A stretch of DNA of 64,000 nt from Haemophilus aegyptius (GCF_900475885.1 NZ_LS483429.1:558001-622000); one strand, 5' to 3'; positions 1 through 9,716 are shown, counted from the stretch's first letter. Program-made: numbers and translations. The notes: generated from the letters alone by a model not told the origin.

Positions 1-495
1 TATTTGCCGCATCCGTTGGTGTTACATAAAGATTCCGTTTTTAAGCAGCAAACCCAGATTGAAATGGGCGAACAAAGCGAGCTGATTTACGGTGAAATCG
101 TGGCGATTGGGCGGGTGTTGAATGATGAACGTTTTGCCTTCCGTCAGTTTTCTTCCCATTTGAAGATTTATACTTTGAAAGACGATGGCAAAAAACGACC
201 GCTTGTCAGTGATTGTATCCAGTGGCTGCCGTCTAAAATGAATCTTACCGCTTTGAGTCAGATGGAAAATTATTCCCATCAAGGTTCGCTGACTTATCTA
301 AATTTGGCGAAAAATAATGCGGAAATCAAACAACAGGTGCAAGCCTTGCAGCAACAAAGTACGGAAGAAAAAGATCTACTGATAGGCATATCACAACTCA
401 ATGAATATGGTTTAATGGTGCGGGTACTCGGGTGTCGTGCAGAGCAAATTCAGAAATTATTTGAGAAAATTGGTAGGCTATTGAAATCTGTGTAA
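1..495 (+). CDS. ureH: urease accessory protein UreD/UreH, C-terminal part
   Basis: The reading frame is open from the first base and ends at TAA 493-495, so this is the last 164 residues of a protein that begins before the window; UreD proteins are usually about 270 residues. UreD (called UreH in Haemophilus) is the chaperone that, with UreF and UreG, delivers nickel to apo-urease in the cytoplasm. The visible part matches the family in its EMGEQSELIYGEIVAIGR stretch and its C-terminal VRVLGCRAEQIQKLF helix. It would be the last gene of the urease cluster. No clear terminator follows before the aspA promoter. Recognition comes from these segments and from the neighbouring aspA; the N-terminal half cannot be checked. 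Confidence 0.85.
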   Translation, partial: YLPHPLVLHKDSVFKQQTQIEMGEQSELIYGEIVAIGRVLNDERFAFRQFSSHLKIYTLKDDGKKRPLVSDCIQWLPSKMNLTALSQMENYSHQGSLTYLNLAKNNAEIKQQVQALQQQSTEEKDLLIGISQLNEYGLMVRVLGCRAEQIQKLFEKIGRLLKSV

Positions 496-573
496 GATTG
501 ATAGATAGAACATTTTTCCCTAAAAAAACTAATCCGAAAAATGAAAATATGTCTTGAGAGCATTTTTTGAAAA

Positions 574-615
574 TGTGATCTTCATCAAGTTTTTTCTTCT
601 TGAAATTTCTATAAT
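574..615 (+). promoter_or_regulatory. aspA promoter with overlapping CRP/FNR-type site
   Basis: TATAAT lies at 610-615. Upstream, GTGAT-CTTC-ATCAA at 575-588 differs from the FNR consensus (TTGAT-N4-ATCAA) at one base. The same bases give a perfect left CRP half-site, TGTGA, at 574-578. The centre of the site is about 41 bp before the expected transcription start near 622, which is the class II activator position. E. coli aspA is known to be activated by both CRP and FNR, so the site fits the gene. Binding itself is inferred. Confidence 0.75.
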
Positions 616-650
616 GACGATAAATTAACTAACCCAAAAAGGTAATTAAA

Positions 651-2069
651 ATGACTCAATTTAGAAAAGAAGTAGATTTACTCGGCGAACGTGATGTGCC
701 TGCAGAAGCATATTGGGGGATTCATACATTAAGAGCGGTAGAAAATTTCAATATTTCTAACGTAACCATTTCTGACGTGCCTGAGTTTGTGCGTGGTATG
801 GTAATGGTAAAAAAAGCAACGGCTTTAGCCAATGGCGAATTAGGTGCAATTCCAAGTGATATTGCAAAAGCGATTGTAGCAGCTTGTGATGAAATCCTTA
901 CCACTGGAAAATGCTTAGATCAATTCCCATCAGATGTATATCAAGGTGGTGCAGGTACGTCTGTCAATATGAATACTAATGAAGTGGTTGCTAATCTTGC
1001 CCTTGAAAAAATTGGTCATAAAAAAGGCGAATATAACGTGATTAATCCGATGGATCACGTTAATGCAAGCCAATCAACCAACGATGCGTATCCTACTGGT
1101 TTCCGTATTGCGGTGTATAACAGCATCTTAAAATTGATCGATAAAATTCAATATTTACACGACGGTTTTGATAATAAAGCAAAAGAGTTTGCAAATATCT
1201 TAAAAATGGGTCGTACCCAATTGCAAGATGCGGTGCCAATGACTGTTGGTCAAGAATTCAAAGCTTTCGCCGTATTACTTGAAGAAGAAGTGCGTAACTT
1301 AAAACGTACAGCAGGTTTATTACTTGAAGTAAACCTTGGTGCGACTGCAATCGGTACTGGTTTAAATACGCCACAAGGCTATACAGAATTAGTTGTAAAA
1401 CATCTTGCTGAAGTAACTGGATTAGCTTGTGTACCAGCAGAAAACTTAATTGAAGCAACATCTGACTGTGGTGCTTATGTCATGGTTCACGGTGCATTAA
1501 AACGTACTGCAGTGAAACTTTCTAAAGTATGTAATGACTTGCGTTTACTTTCTTCTGGCCCACGTGCAGGTTTAAAAGAAATTAATCTCCCTGAATTACA
1601 AGCGGGTTCTTCTATTATGCCAGCAAAAGTAAACCCAGTTGTTCCTGAAGTGGTGAACCAAGTATGCTTTAAAGTAATTGGTAACGATACCACTGTGACC
1701 TTCGCATCTGAAGCAGGTCAATTACAATTAAACGTAATGGAACCAGTGATTGGTCAAGCAATGTTCGAATCTATCGACATCTTAACCAATGCTTGTGTGA
1801 ACTTACGCGATAAATGTGTGGATGGCATCACTGTAAACAAAGAAATTTGTGAAAACTACGTGTTTAATTCAATTGGTATTGTGACTTACTTGAATCCATT
1901 TATCGGTCACCACAACGGCGACTTAGTGGGTAAAATCTGTGCGCAAACAGGTAAAGGCGTGCGTGAAGTTGTGTTAGAAAAAGGTTTATTAACAGAAGAA
2001 CAATTAGATGACATTCTTTCTGTAGAAAACTTAATGAATCCAGCTTACAAAGCGAAATTAAATAAATAA
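651..2069 (+). CDS. aspA: aspartate ammonia-lyase (aspartase)
   Basis: Aspartase converts L-aspartate reversibly to fumarate and ammonia in the cytoplasm, feeding fumarate respiration under anaerobic conditions. The protein has 472 residues, close to the E. coli enzyme (478). The fumarase/aspartase signature [10 protein letters not shown] is at residues 319-328, and the substrate-binding segments [12 protein letters not shown] (about 100-111) and [15 protein letters not shown] (136-150) are intact. The ATG at 651 follows an AAAAGG ribosome-binding site. The gene stands alone, with an oxygen- and carbon-responsive promoter before it and a terminator after it. No uptake signal lies inside it. 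The fumarase family is related, but the length and the signature context favour aspartase. Confidence 0.97.
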   Translation: MTQFRKEVDLLGERDVPAEAYWGIHTLRAVENFNISNVTISDVPEFVRGMVMVKKATALANGELGAIPSDIAKAIVAACDEILTTGKCLDQFPSDVYQGGAGTSVNMNTNEVVANLALEKIGHKKGEYNVINPMDHVNASQSTNDAYPTGFRIAVYNSILKLIDKIQYLHDGFDNKAKEFANILKMGRTQLQDAVPMTVGQEFKAFAVLLEEEVRNLKRTAGLLLEVNLGATAIGTGLNTPQGYTELVVKHLAEVTGLACVPAENLIEATSDCGAYVMVHGALKRTAVKLSKVCNDLRLLSSGPRAGLKEINLPELQAGSSIMPAKVNPVVPEVVNQVCFKVIGNDTTVTFASEAGQLQLNVMEPVIGQAMFESIDILTNACVNLRDKCVDGITVNKEICENYVFNSIGIVTYLNPFIGHHNGDLVGKICAQTGKGVREVVLEKGLLTEEQLDDILSVENLMNPAYKAKLNK

Positions 2070-2094
2070 TTTACGCCAAATATCAAAAAAATTT

Positions 2095-2103
2095 ACCGCA
2101 CTT
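2095..2103 (-). other. DNA uptake signal sequences: first of at least 54 in the window
   Basis: Exact 9-mers found by eye start at 2095, 4647, 6159, 8313, 10263, 10457, 12113, 13328, 13472, 13852, 14669, 16795, 17348, 17592, 18952, 18969, 19768, 21050, 21064, 25616, 25646, 30272, 31298, 31328, 31890, 32482, 33483, 34208, 35173, 35491, 37056, 38631, 39743, 40305, 40732, 41298, 41662, 42366, 43249, 44276, 44293, 45966, 48952, 49902, 50173, 50413, 51305, 51408, 53305, 54758, 55190, 58221, 58640 and 61681. These are the known Haemophilus recognition sequences for DNA uptake during natural competence. Several inverted pairs double as terminators. The list was made by hand and a few could be missed. 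Confidence 0.95.
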
Positions 2104-2104
2104 T

Positions 2105-2160
2105 AATCTGTGCCTTAAAGCTGAATAAATAAACCAGCTAATTGGGGCGCAGATTTTTTT
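2105..2160 (+). terminator. aspA terminator
   Basis: The arms AATCTGTGCC (2105-2114) and GGCGCAGATT (2146-2155) pair with one G-U wobble and are followed by T 2154-2160. A second small stem, AGCTG (2119-2123) with CAGCT (2135-2139), sits inside. It lies 36 bp after the aspA stop codon. Confidence 0.8.
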
Positions 2161-2266
2161 ATGATTAAAATGTTTTAAATAACCAATATTTGTTGCCATT
2201 GTTAAATGTTAATGGCTTATCTAACTAAAATAGTTGAAATTTGAATGCATATTAATGCGGTGCTTT

Positions 2267-2299
2267 AAGTAAAAGTAAAAGTAAAAGTAAAAGTAAAAG
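2267..2299. repeat. AAGTAA hexanucleotide tandem repeat
   Basis: Five perfect head-to-tail copies of AAGTAA run from 2267 to 2296, followed by a partial copy. The run abuts the left arm of the rpoD terminator. Read on the minus strand it is TTACTT repeated, so it supplies a T-rich tract after the hairpin. Short tandem repeats in H. influenzae often change length by slippage; this one is not inside a gene. Confidence 0.9.
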
Positions 2300-2333
2300 G
2301 ACTAAATTCTGCGGATTATAGAATTTAGTCCTT
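2297..2333 (-). terminator. rpoD operon terminator
   Basis: A perfect 13-bp inverted repeat, AAGGACTAAATTC (2297-2309) and GAATTTAGTCCTT (2321-2333), has an 11-nt loop. On the minus strand it follows rpoD by about 57 bp and runs into the T-rich repeat at 2267-2296. It is the likely end of the rpsU-dnaG-rpoD transcript. Confidence 0.8.
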
Positions 2334-2390
2334 AAACAAATGTATCTGATTTTTTAAGATTAGATCGATTTTTCTCTTTTATGTTTCTCT

Positions 2391-4280
2391 CTATTCATCT
2401 AAAAAACTTCTCAGTGTTTCAGAACGGCTAGGATGACGTAATTTACGTAATGCTTTTGCTTCAATTTGACGAATACGTTCGCGTGTTACATCGAATTGTT
2501 TACCCACTTCTTCAAGTGTATGGTCGGTATTCATATCAATGCCAAAACGCATACGTAATACTTTTGCTTCACGTGGCGTCAAGCCTTCTAGCACTTCGTG
2601 AGTTGCAACTTTTAAACTTTGTGCTGTGGCAGAATCAAGAGGAAGTTCTAAGGTTGAATCTTCAATAAAATCCCCTAAATGCGAATCATCGTCATCGCCA
2701 ATAGGTGTTTCCATAGAAATCGGCTCTTTTGCAATTTTCAGTACTTTACGGATTTTATCTTCTGGCATTCCCATACGTTCTGCCAATTCTTCTGGTGTTG
2801 CTTCACGTCCCATTTCTTGTAACAACTGGCGAGAAATACGATTAAGTTTATTGATTGTTTCAATCATATGCACAGGAATACGGATTGTACGCGCTTGATC
2901 CGCAATAGAGCGAGTGATTGCTTGACGAATCCACCAAGTAGCATATGTAGAGAATTTGTAGCCACGTCGATATTCAAATTTATCTACCGCTTTCATTAAA
3001 CCGATATTCCCTTCTTGAATTAAATCTAAGAATTGTAAACCTCGATTTGTGTATTTTTTCGCGATGGAAATTACTAAACGCAAGTTAGCTTCAACCATTT
3101 CTTTTTTAGCTCGACGTGCTTTTTGTTCGCCTCGTGCGACTGCATCGCAAATGTCACGCATTTGAGTAATGGTAAGTTTAGTATTTTCTTCTGTTATCGC
3201 TAGATTGTTTAAGGCTTCATAAATACGATCTTCATATTTAATTAAACGTTTAGCCCAAGGTTTGCTAGATTTTAATGCTTTTGCTACCCATTCACTGTTA
3301 CTGCCATTAGTGGTAATAATTTTTTCAAAATCATCCTTTGGCATTCCTGCTATATCCACTAATATTTTTTGTAGCTGACGTTCTTGGTAGCGCACACGTT
3401 TCATCATTTCTTTCATTGATAGAACGAGTAAATCAAATTGTTTTGGTACTAAACGGAATTGTTTAAAAATTTCGCCAAGTAGTGCAATTTGATCTTGGGC
3501 ACGTTTTCCAGAGCGACCGTGTTTTTCAATAACAGCAAGGGTTTTAGAGTGCTGTTCTCTTAATTGCTGAAATTTTTCGCGAGCAACTTCAGGATCAATA
3601 CTGTTATCAGAGTCGCTTGAATCTGATGTAGATTCTGATTCATTGTCTTCTTCATCTTCATTGTCTTCCACATCTGCATTACTAGATTCTTCTTCATCAT
3701 CTTCGTCAGAAAAGTCTTCATCAAGTCCGTTGTGTTCTTCTATTTCGGCATTTGGATCAACAAAACCCGTAATTAAATCGGTCAAACGGAAATTACCTTT
3801 TTCTACATCATCATAGTTTTTTAGTAATCCATTTAATGCTTCAGGATAGGCTGCGATAGAGGTTTGAACTTCATCAATCCCTCCTTCAATACGTTTTGCA
3901 ATGCTAATTTCATCTTCACGAGTAAGAAGATCCACCGTTCCCATTTCGCGCATATACATGCGTACGGGATCCGTTGTTCGACCTATTTCAGATTCTACAT
4001 TTGAAAGAATTTGAGTTGCTTCTTCCACTGCATCTTCATCAGGTATGGTATCACTCAACATCATATCATCGCTTTCTGGTGCTTCATCTAATACAGGGAT
4101 ACCAGCATCATTTTGCAACGTTTGTAGCAATTTGTCGTAATATTCAGGATCAATAGCATCTTCGGGCAATAAGTCATTGATTTCAGCAAAAGTTAAATAC
4201 CCTTGTGTACGACCTAGCTCCATCAATTGCTCAATTTGTTCTGAATATTGTTCAGCCGTAGATTGTTGATTTTTTCCCAT
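2391..4280 (-). CDS. rpoD: RNA polymerase primary sigma factor (sigma-70)
   Basis: The housekeeping sigma factor directs core RNA polymerase to most promoters. The protein has 629 residues (E. coli 613). Region 1.1 is at residues 1-80, an unusually acidic and serine-rich stretch at about 187-228, region 2 with its core- and -10-binding helices ([45 protein letters not shown]) roughly at 395-470, and region 4 with the -35-binding helix-turn-helix ([16 protein letters not shown]) near the C-terminus. It is the last gene of rpsU-dnaG-rpoD, 69 bp after dnaG. The start MGKNQQS gives the family-typical N-terminus. Confidence 0.98.
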   Translation of the reverse strand: MGKNQQSTAEQYSEQIEQLMELGRTQGYLTFAEINDLLPEDAIDPEYYDKLLQTLQNDAGIPVLDEAPESDDMMLSDTIPDEDAVEEATQILSNVESEIGRTTDPVRMYMREMGTVDLLTREDEISIAKRIEGGIDEVQTSIAAYPEALNGLLKNYDDVEKGNFRLTDLITGFVDPNAEIEEHNGLDEDFSDEDDEEESSNADVEDNEDEEDNESESTSDSSDSDNSIDPEVAREKFQQLREQHSKTLAVIEKHGRSGKRAQDQIALLGEIFKQFRLVPKQFDLLVLSMKEMMKRVRYQERQLQKILVDIAGMPKDDFEKIITTNGSNSEWVAKALKSSKPWAKRLIKYEDRIYEALNNLAITEENTKLTITQMRDICDAVARGEQKARRAKKEMVEANLRLVISIAKKYTNRGLQFLDLIQEGNIGLMKAVDKFEYRRGYKFSTYATWWIRQAITRSIADQARTIRIPVHMIETINKLNRISRQLLQEMGREATPEELAERMGMPEDKIRKVLKIAKEPISMETPIGDDDDSHLGDFIEDSTLELPLDSATAQSLKVATHEVLEGLTPREAKVLRMRFGIDMNTDHTLEEVGKQFDVTRERIRQIEAKALRKLRHPSRSETLRSFLDE

Positions 4281-4349
4281 TTTTATACTCGTTTTGCTTG
4301 ATGTGATTGAGAAGATAAGATTTTTTATGAACTTGAGATTCTACCATTG

Positions 4350-6131
4350 TTATAGCGGATTCACTAACTGTTTTTTCTGCTGTTCTTTACCAGCTAAAAG
4401 ATGTACAAGTACCGTTTTTTCTTCATTAGTGAGACCCTCTGTTCGTTCTTTAGCAATAAGCATTTCAATATCGCGCTCAATAGCTTGAATATTTAAGCGA
4501 CGGTAATTTTGAGAAAATGCGTTGATTATGTCGGATTCGTCTAATAAATGATCCCAAGTTGCCAGTATTTCAAGGGGATTACTGTAAGATGTATTGCGGA
4601 AGTATTCCAAAATTTGCCCCGTAGTAATGCCCTCTCGTTGGCGACAAAGTGCGGTCAATTTTTCCAGAATTTCAAACCCTGCTTCCGCACGTAATGCTTG
4701 TACGCCGCTTTCAGACATACGTTTTACTAACTCAGGATTTTGCAGAAGCAATGAAATGACCATTCGCATCGGTGTCTTTTTGATCTTATTATGAGTGACT
4801 TTTTGTTGTGTATTGGCTTGTTCTAATTGTTTGGGAATAAGATTTTCCAGCTGAGTTTGATCAAAAATCCCAAGTTTTTGAGCAAGTATATTGCGTAGCG
4901 ATAAGCGAAGCATTTCTCCTGGAATTTGGTGAATTAACGGCGCAGCTAGCGCAACTAATTTTCCGCGCCCTTCTTTAGTGGAAAAATCAACTTGTGGGCT
5001 TAAGTGAGCAAACATAAACTCGCTTAAAGATTGCGCACTTTCGATGTATTCTTCAAATTTTTCTTTGCCGTATTGACGAATGTAAGTGTCAGGATCTTCT
5101 CCATCTGGCAAGAAAATAAATTTGAGTTGTCTGCCATCTTCTAAATAGGGCAACGCATTTTCTAGTGCGCGCCAAGCAGCATCACGCCCTGCACGGTCAC
5201 CATCGTAACAACAAACAACCTGTTCGGTCGAACGAAAAATAAGTTGAATTTGTTCTGATGTCGTGGACGTACCTAAAGAAGCCACCGCATAATCCACGCC
5301 AAATTGTGCTAATGCCACTACATCCATATAACCTTCAACAACAAGTAATTGTTTGGGTTCATCGTTGGTTTGCAAGGCTTCATACAAACCATAAAGCTCC
5401 TTACCTTTATGATAAGTAATGGTTTCTGGCGAATTCAGATATTTCGGTTTTTCATCTGTTAATACACGCCCACCAAAAGCCACTGTGCGACCACGTTTAT
5501 CACGAATCGGAAACATGATGCGATTTCGGAATTTATCGTAAATATTGCCACGATCATTTCGAGAAAGCATGCCTAATTCAATGAGTTTTTGTTGTTCTTC
5601 ACGATTAACACCAAATTTACGCAGTACAGTATCCATTGCATTCGGCACAAACCCAATTTGGAAACGCTCAATAATTTCAGCTGAAAGCCCACGTTGTTGT
5701 AAATATTCTTGTGCTTGAGAATTTAATGGCAATTGGTTTTGATAAAACGTGGCAATCTCTTGCATTAATTCATAGAGATTTCGTTTGGTTTGGTAATTAG
5801 CTTGAGGTTTTCCGCTGTGATTAGCACGTTTTTCGTAAGGTATTTCAAGCCCTGCCATAGCTGCAAGTTCTTCAATGGCTTCGACAAATTCAAGTTTGTC
5901 ATAGTCCATTAAAAAGGAAATCGCATTACCATGTGCGCCACAACCAAAGCAATGATAAAACTGTTTCTTTTGGCTAACTGTGAAGGATGGTGTTTTTTCG
6001 TGATGGAAAGGGCAGCAGGCTTGATAATCGCGGCCAGCTTTTTTTAGTTTTACGCGGGTGTTAATCACATCGACAATATCGGACTTTGTCAGCAAATCAT
6101 CAATAAAGGGGCGAGGAATAGAACCTTTCAT
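4350..6131 (-). CDS. dnaG: DNA primase
   Basis: Primase makes the RNA primers for replication and works with the DnaB helicase. The protein has 593 residues (E. coli 581). The N-terminal zinc-binding domain shows Cys40, His43, Cys61 and Cys64. The TOPRIM catalytic domain contains VVEGYMDV with Glu266 and the acidic YDGDRAG at about 309-315. The C-terminal helicase-interaction domain follows from about residue 430. GGAGG lies just ahead of the ATG at 6131. The gene is the middle member of the rpsU-dnaG-rpoD operon, and a hairpin in the rpsU-dnaG gap probably keeps its expression low relative to rpsU. One uptake signal (4647-4655) lies within it. Confidence 0.98.
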   Translation of the reverse strand: MKGSIPRPFIDDLLTKSDIVDVINTRVKLKKAGRDYQACCPFHHEKTPSFTVSQKKQFYHCFGCGAHGNAISFLMDYDKLEFVEAIEELAAMAGLEIPYEKRANHSGKPQANYQTKRNLYELMQEIATFYQNQLPLNSQAQEYLQQRGLSAEIIERFQIGFVPNAMDTVLRKFGVNREEQQKLIELGMLSRNDRGNIYDKFRNRIMFPIRDKRGRTVAFGGRVLTDEKPKYLNSPETITYHKGKELYGLYEALQTNDEPKQLLVVEGYMDVVALAQFGVDYAVASLGTSTTSEQIQLIFRSTEQVVCCYDGDRAGRDAAWRALENALPYLEDGRQLKFIFLPDGEDPDTYIRQYGKEKFEEYIESAQSLSEFMFAHLSPQVDFSTKEGRGKLVALAAPLIHQIPGEMLRLSLRNILAQKLGIFDQTQLENLIPKQLEQANTQQKVTHNKIKKTPMRMVISLLLQNPELVKRMSESGVQALRAEAGFEILEKLTALCRQREGITTGQILEYFRNTSYSNPLEILATWDHLLDESDIINAFSQNYRRLNIQAIERDIEMLIAKERTEGLTNEEKTVLVHLLAGKEQQKKQLVNPL

Positions 6132-6205
6132 TGTCGAGCCTCCGTGATCGTGGTGTGAAAGTGCGGTCGTTTTTGGCGTAGATTTTTATTGTGCTTAAAG
6201 TAACA

Positions 6206-6234
6206 AAACCGTGAGTCCAAAGGATTCACGGTTT
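6206..6234 (-). terminator. hairpin between rpsU and dnaG (partial terminator)
   Basis: AAACCGTGAGTCC (6206-6218) pairs with GGATTCACGGTTT (6222-6234) over 13 bp with a three-base loop and one G-U pair. On the minus strand it is followed by an imperfect T tract. E. coli is known to have an internal terminator at the same place in this operon, giving much more rpsU than dnaG message. The same role is inferred here. Confidence 0.75.
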
Positions 6235-6264
6235 GTCTTAACTCGAGTCAGAAAATACTATAAA

Positions 6265-6480
6265 TTAGTATAAACGGGTATTGCGCGCGTTTTCGCGAGC
6301 GTTGCGTTTTGCGTGACGTTTTGCAAGTGTTGCATTTTCACGTTTACGAATTGTAGTTGGTTTTTCGTAAAATTCGCGAGCGCGTACTTCAGCTAAGATT
6401 CCCGCTTTTTCGCAAGAGCGTTTGAAACGACGTAAAGCTACGTCAAATGATTCGTTTTCACGTACTTTAATTACAGGCAT
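6265..6480 (-). CDS. rpsU: 30S ribosomal protein S21
   Basis: S21 is a small basic protein of the 30S platform, near the anti-Shine-Dalgarno end of 16S rRNA. At 71 residues it has exactly the usual length, with the family's N-terminus [21 protein letters not shown] and a very basic arginine- and lysine-rich tail. GAGGTG precedes the ATG. It heads the rpsU-dnaG-rpoD operon and is divergent from tsaD, an arrangement also known from E. coli. The 231-bp gap to tsaD holds the promoters for both directions, but I could not single out clean -35/-10 boxes. Confidence 0.98.
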   Translation of the reverse strand: MPVIKVRENESFDVALRRFKRSCEKAGILAEVRAREFYEKPTTIRKRENATLAKRHAKRNARENARNTRLY

Positions 6481-6711
6481 AAGCCAATCACCTCAATGAG
6501 TTTAATTTAATTGCAATTTAAAATTTTATTTTTGCCAAAGCACCTGTGTGTAAATGACAAATTTAATAAAGGACGCAATTCTAATCTATTTTTAGGGAAA
6601 AAGTAAAGGATAGAATGCCAATTCACCTTAATATTTGTGGTTTCAACTGGTTAAAACCGCTTAAACAGGGTAAAATCGCGCAACATTTTAGGTAATAAAT
6701 TAAGAAAATCA

Positions 6712-7740
6712 ATGAAAATCTTAGGCATTGAAACTTCCTGTGATGAAACGGGCGTGGCGATTTATGATGAAGAAAAAGGGTTAATTGCTAATCAACTTTA
6801 TACTCAAATTGCCCTGCATGCAGATTATGGTGGTGTGGTTCCTGAATTAGCATCACGTGATCATATTCGGAAAACAGCGCCTCTTATTAAAGCGGCATTA
6901 GAGGAAGCCAATTTAACCGCAAGCGATATTGATGGTATTGCTTACACGAGTGGTCCTGGGCTTGTTGGCGCATTGCTTGTCGGTGCTACGATTGCACGTT
7001 CTTTAGCCTATGCTTGGAATGTGCCAGCGATTGGTGTTCATCATATGGAAGGGCATTTACTTGCGCCAATGCTTGATGAAAATTCACCGCACTTTCCTTT
7101 TGTTGCTCTGTTGGTATCGGGTGGCCACACTCAATTAGTGCGTGTCGATGGTGTAGGAAAATATGAAGTGATTGGAGAATCTATTGATGATGCTGCTGGC
7201 GAAGCCTTTGATAAAACAGCAAAATTACTTGGACTAGATTATCCAGGCGGCGCGGCACTTTCTCGTTTAGCGGAAAAAGGTACACCAAATCGTTTCATAT
7301 TTCCACGCCCAATGACAGATCGTGCAGGTCTTGATTTTAGTTTTTCTGGTTTAAAAACATTTGCCGCGAATACAGTTAATCAAGCAATTAAAAACGAGGG
7401 CGAACTGATAGAGCAAACTAAAGCAGATATTGCTTATGCTTTCCAAGATGCGGTGGTGGATACTCTTGCCATTAAATGTAAGCGTGCATTGAAAGAAACA
7501 GGTTATAAACGTTTAGTGATTGCGGGAGGGGTGAGCGCAAATAAAAAACTCCGAGAAACGCTTGCGCACTTAATGCAAAATTTAGGTGGCGAAGTGTTTT
7601 ATCCTCAACCTCAATTTTGTACAGATAATGGCGCAATGATTGCTTACACAGGTTTTTTACGTTTAAAACAAGGTCAGCATAGCGATCTGGCTATTGATGT
7701 TAAACCTCGTTGGGCAATGACGGAATTACCGGCAATTTAG
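6712..7740 (+). CDS. tsaD: tRNA N6-threonylcarbamoyladenosine synthase catalytic subunit
   Basis: TsaD (formerly Gcp) transfers the threonylcarbamoyl group to A37 of tRNAs that read ANN codons, acting with TsaB, TsaC and TsaE. The protein has 342 residues, the normal length. The nucleotide-binding start [13 protein letters not shown] is present, as are the iron-binding histidines of HHMEGH (His111 and His115). The ASKHA-fold segments VSGGHTQL and [13 protein letters not shown] follow. It is divergent from rpsU and eight bases ahead of tdk, so the two are probably co-transcribed. TrmO, which methylates t6A, is encoded at 31.1-31.8 kb. Confidence 0.97.
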   Translation: MKILGIETSCDETGVAIYDEEKGLIANQLYTQIALHADYGGVVPELASRDHIRKTAPLIKAALEEANLTASDIDGIAYTSGPGLVGALLVGATIARSLAYAWNVPAIGVHHMEGHLLAPMLDENSPHFPFVALLVSGGHTQLVRVDGVGKYEVIGESIDDAAGEAFDKTAKLLGLDYPGGAALSRLAEKGTPNRFIFPRPMTDRAGLDFSFSGLKTFAANTVNQAIKNEGELIEQTKADIAYAFQDAVVDTLAIKCKRALKETGYKRLVIAGGVSANKKLRETLAHLMQNLGGEVFYPQPQFCTDNGAMIAYTGFLRLKQGQHSDLAIDVKPRWAMTELPAI

Positions 7741-7748
7741 GAGGAAAA

Positions 7749-8330
7749 ATGGCGAAACTCTACTTCTATTACTCCACAATGAACGCTGGAAAATCAACGA
7801 CGTTGCTACAATCTTCCTATAACTATCGTGAGCGCGATATGAACACAGTAGTTTATACGGCTGCGATTGATGATCGTTTTGGCGTGGGAAAAGTCACATC
7901 GCGTATTGGCATTTTGCAAGATGCCTTTTTATTTCGCTCGGAAACCAATTTGTTTGATGAAATCAATGAGCACTTAAAAAAAGAAAAAGTGCATTGCGTG
8001 TTGGTGGATGAAGCTCAATTTCTTAGCAAACAACAAGTTTACCAGTTGAGTGATGTTGTTGATAAACTCAAAATCCCTGTGCTTTGTTATGGCTTGCGTA
8101 CAGATTTCCAAGCGGAACTTTTTGAAGGAAGTAAATATTTACTGGCTTGGGCGGATCAACTCGAAGAATTAAAAACAATTTGTTATTGTGGCCGCAAGGC
8201 TAATTTTGTTTTGCGTTTAAATGATCAGGGCGAGGTCATTAAAGAAGGCGCACAAATTCAAATTGGAGGCAATGATTCTTATCTTTCTGTTTGCCGTTTA
8301 CACTATAAAGAAAAGTGCGGTCAAATTTAA
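7749..8330 (+). CDS. tdk: thymidine kinase
   Basis: This type II thymidine kinase phosphorylates thymidine to dTMP in salvage. The ATG at 7749 is preferred over a longer upstream reading because GGAGG (7740-7744) precedes it and the family starts at [17 protein letters not shown]. The protein has 193 residues. The P-loop is at residues 11-17, the Walker B motif VLVDEAQFL near 80, and the zinc-binding cysteine sets CYCGRKA and [10 protein letters not shown] are in the C-terminal part. The start lies eight bases after the tsaD stop codon. An uptake signal supplies codons at the extreme 3' end. Confidence 0.96.
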   Translation: MAKLYFYYSTMNAGKSTTLLQSSYNYRERDMNTVVYTAAIDDRFGVGKVTSRIGILQDAFLFRSETNLFDEINEHLKKEKVHCVLVDEAQFLSKQQVYQLSDVVDKLKIPVLCYGLRTDFQAELFEGSKYLLAWADQLEELKTICYCGRKANFVLRLNDQGEVIKEGAQIQIGGNDSYLSVCRLHYKEKCGQI

Positions 8331-8366
8331 ATTAGTTTTTAAACACAACATTATAAGGACAATTTT

Positions 8367-9587
8367 ATGCTAAAAAACAAAACTTTTGGGAGTGCGCTGA
8401 TTATTGCAGGCACAACCATTGGAGCAGGTATGCTTGCTATGCCGCTTACATCAGCGGGTATGGGCTTTGGTTATACCGTGTTATTGCTCGTTGGCTTGTG
8501 GGCTTTGTTGGTTTACAGCGGATTGTTGTTTGTAGAAGTGTATCAAACAGCGGATCAGTTGGATGATGGTGTCGCCACGCTCGCTGAAAAATATTTTGGG
8601 GTTCCTGGGCGAATTTTAGCCACGTTGAGTTTGTTAGTTTTACTTTATGCACTTTCAGCCGCTTATATTACTGGTGGTGGATCTTTACTTTCAGGCTTGC
8701 CAACGGCTTTTGGAATGGACGCAATCTCACTTAAAACGGCGATTATTATCTTTACTGTTGTATTAGGTTCTTTCGTGGTTGTAGGAACGAAAGGCGTGGA
8801 TGGCTTAACTCGCGTCTTATTTATTGGTAAGTTAATCGCCTTTGCTTTTGTGCTGTTTATGATGCTTCCAAAAGTAGCAACAGATAATTTAATGGCATTG
8901 CCTTTGGATTATGCTTTTGTGGTTTCTGCGGCACCAATATTTTTTACTTCTTTCGGTTTCCACGTTATTATGGCGAGTGTGAATAGCTACTTAGGTGGAA
9001 GTTTTGATAAATTTCGTCGTGCCATTTTGATTGGTACTGCGATTCCATTAGCTGCTTACCTTGTATGGCAGTTAGCAACTCATGGTGTATTAAGTCAAAG
9101 TGAATTTGTGCGTATTTTACAAGCTGACCCAACGCTAAATGGCTTAGTGAATGCAACACGTGAAATTACAGGTTCGCATTTTATGGGAGAGGTTGTGCGT
9201 GTGTTTTCATCACTTGCACTGATTACTTCTTTCTTAGGCGTAATGCTTGGTGTATTTGAGGGATTGGGGGATTTATTCAAGCGTTATCATTTGCCAAATA
9301 ATCGCTTTGTTTTAACTGTAGTCGCATTTTTACCGCCACTTGTATTTGCATTGTTTTATCCTGAAGGATTTATTACAGCATTAAGTTACGCAGGTTTATT
9401 GTGTGCGTTCTATTGCTTAATTTTACCAATTAGCTTGGCATGGCGTACACGTATTGAAAATCCAACATTGCCATATCGTGTTTCTGGCGGTAATTTCGCT
9501 TTGGTGTTTGCGTTATTAATTGGCGTCGTGATTATGCTCATTCCATTTTTAATTCAATGGGGATATTTACCAGTGGTGGCGGGGTAA
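8367..9587 (+). CDS. tyrP: aromatic amino acid permease, TyrP family (copy 1)
   Basis: This inner-membrane carrier belongs to the hydroxy/aromatic amino acid permease family (TyrP, Mtr, TnaB) and probably takes up tyrosine with protons. It has 406 residues and about 11 hydrophobic segments. The first carries the family motif GTTIGAGMLAMPL at about residues 14-26. A close paralogue lies at 58246-59448. The start has AAGGA seven bases ahead (8354-8358). No TyrR-box-like palindrome was seen in the 36-bp leader after tdk. Tryptophan or tyrosine preference cannot be decided from sequence alone. Confidence 0.88.
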   Translation: MLKNKTFGSALIIAGTTIGAGMLAMPLTSAGMGFGYTVLLLVGLWALLVYSGLLFVEVYQTADQLDDGVATLAEKYFGVPGRILATLSLLVLLYALSAAYITGGGSLLSGLPTAFGMDAISLKTAIIIFTVVLGSFVVVGTKGVDGLTRVLFIGKLIAFAFVLFMMLPKVATDNLMALPLDYAFVVSAAPIFFTSFGFHVIMASVNSYLGGSFDKFRRAILIGTAIPLAAYLVWQLATHGVLSQSEFVRILQADPTLNGLVNATREITGSHFMGEVVRVFSSLALITSFLGVMLGVFEGLGDLFKRYHLPNNRFVLTVVAFLPPLVFALFYPEGFITALSYAGLLCAFYCLILPISLAWRTRIENPTLPYRVSGGNFALVFALLIGVVIMLIPFLIQWGYLPVVAG

Positions 9588-9624
9588 TATTTGATTTTTC
9601 CCTAGAGAAAACACTTTTCTTCCT

Positions 9625-9716
9625 CTGTTTGCAGGGGAGCTGCCGAAGGTTGAGGGGAGATATAGAAAGCCCCCTTCCGCCCTTCGGGCACCTTCCCCCA
9701 CAAGTAGGGAAGGGAA
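9625..9716 (+). repeat. GC-rich palindromic dispersed repeat, copy A
   Basis: This stretch is far richer in G and C than its neighbours and is built of several small hairpins, including GCCC-TTC-GGGC near 9679-9689 and a C-run/G-run stem at 9691-9714. Thirty-three bases (9667-9699) are identical to 25532-25564. It lies between the converging ends of the TyrP-type permease and the ferredoxin gene. Such elements are known as dispersed palindromic repeats in many bacteria; no coding capacity is evident. Confidence 0.8.

Larger units (their letters stand above)
2161..2390. other. intergenic remainder between convergent aspA and rpoD
   Basis: The gene-free stretch between aspA and rpoD is 321 bp (2070-2390). 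It holds one uptake signal, the aspA terminator, about 100 bp of AT-rich sequence in which I see nothing, a hexanucleotide tandem repeat at 2267-2299 and the hairpin that ends rpoD. No ORF of note lies here. Confidence 0.6.

Noticed and set aside
2267-2299. short repeats as a CRISPR or phase-variation tract
   Set aside because: Repeats are contiguous six-base units without spacers, so not CRISPR; no gene reading frame or promoter spacer contains them.
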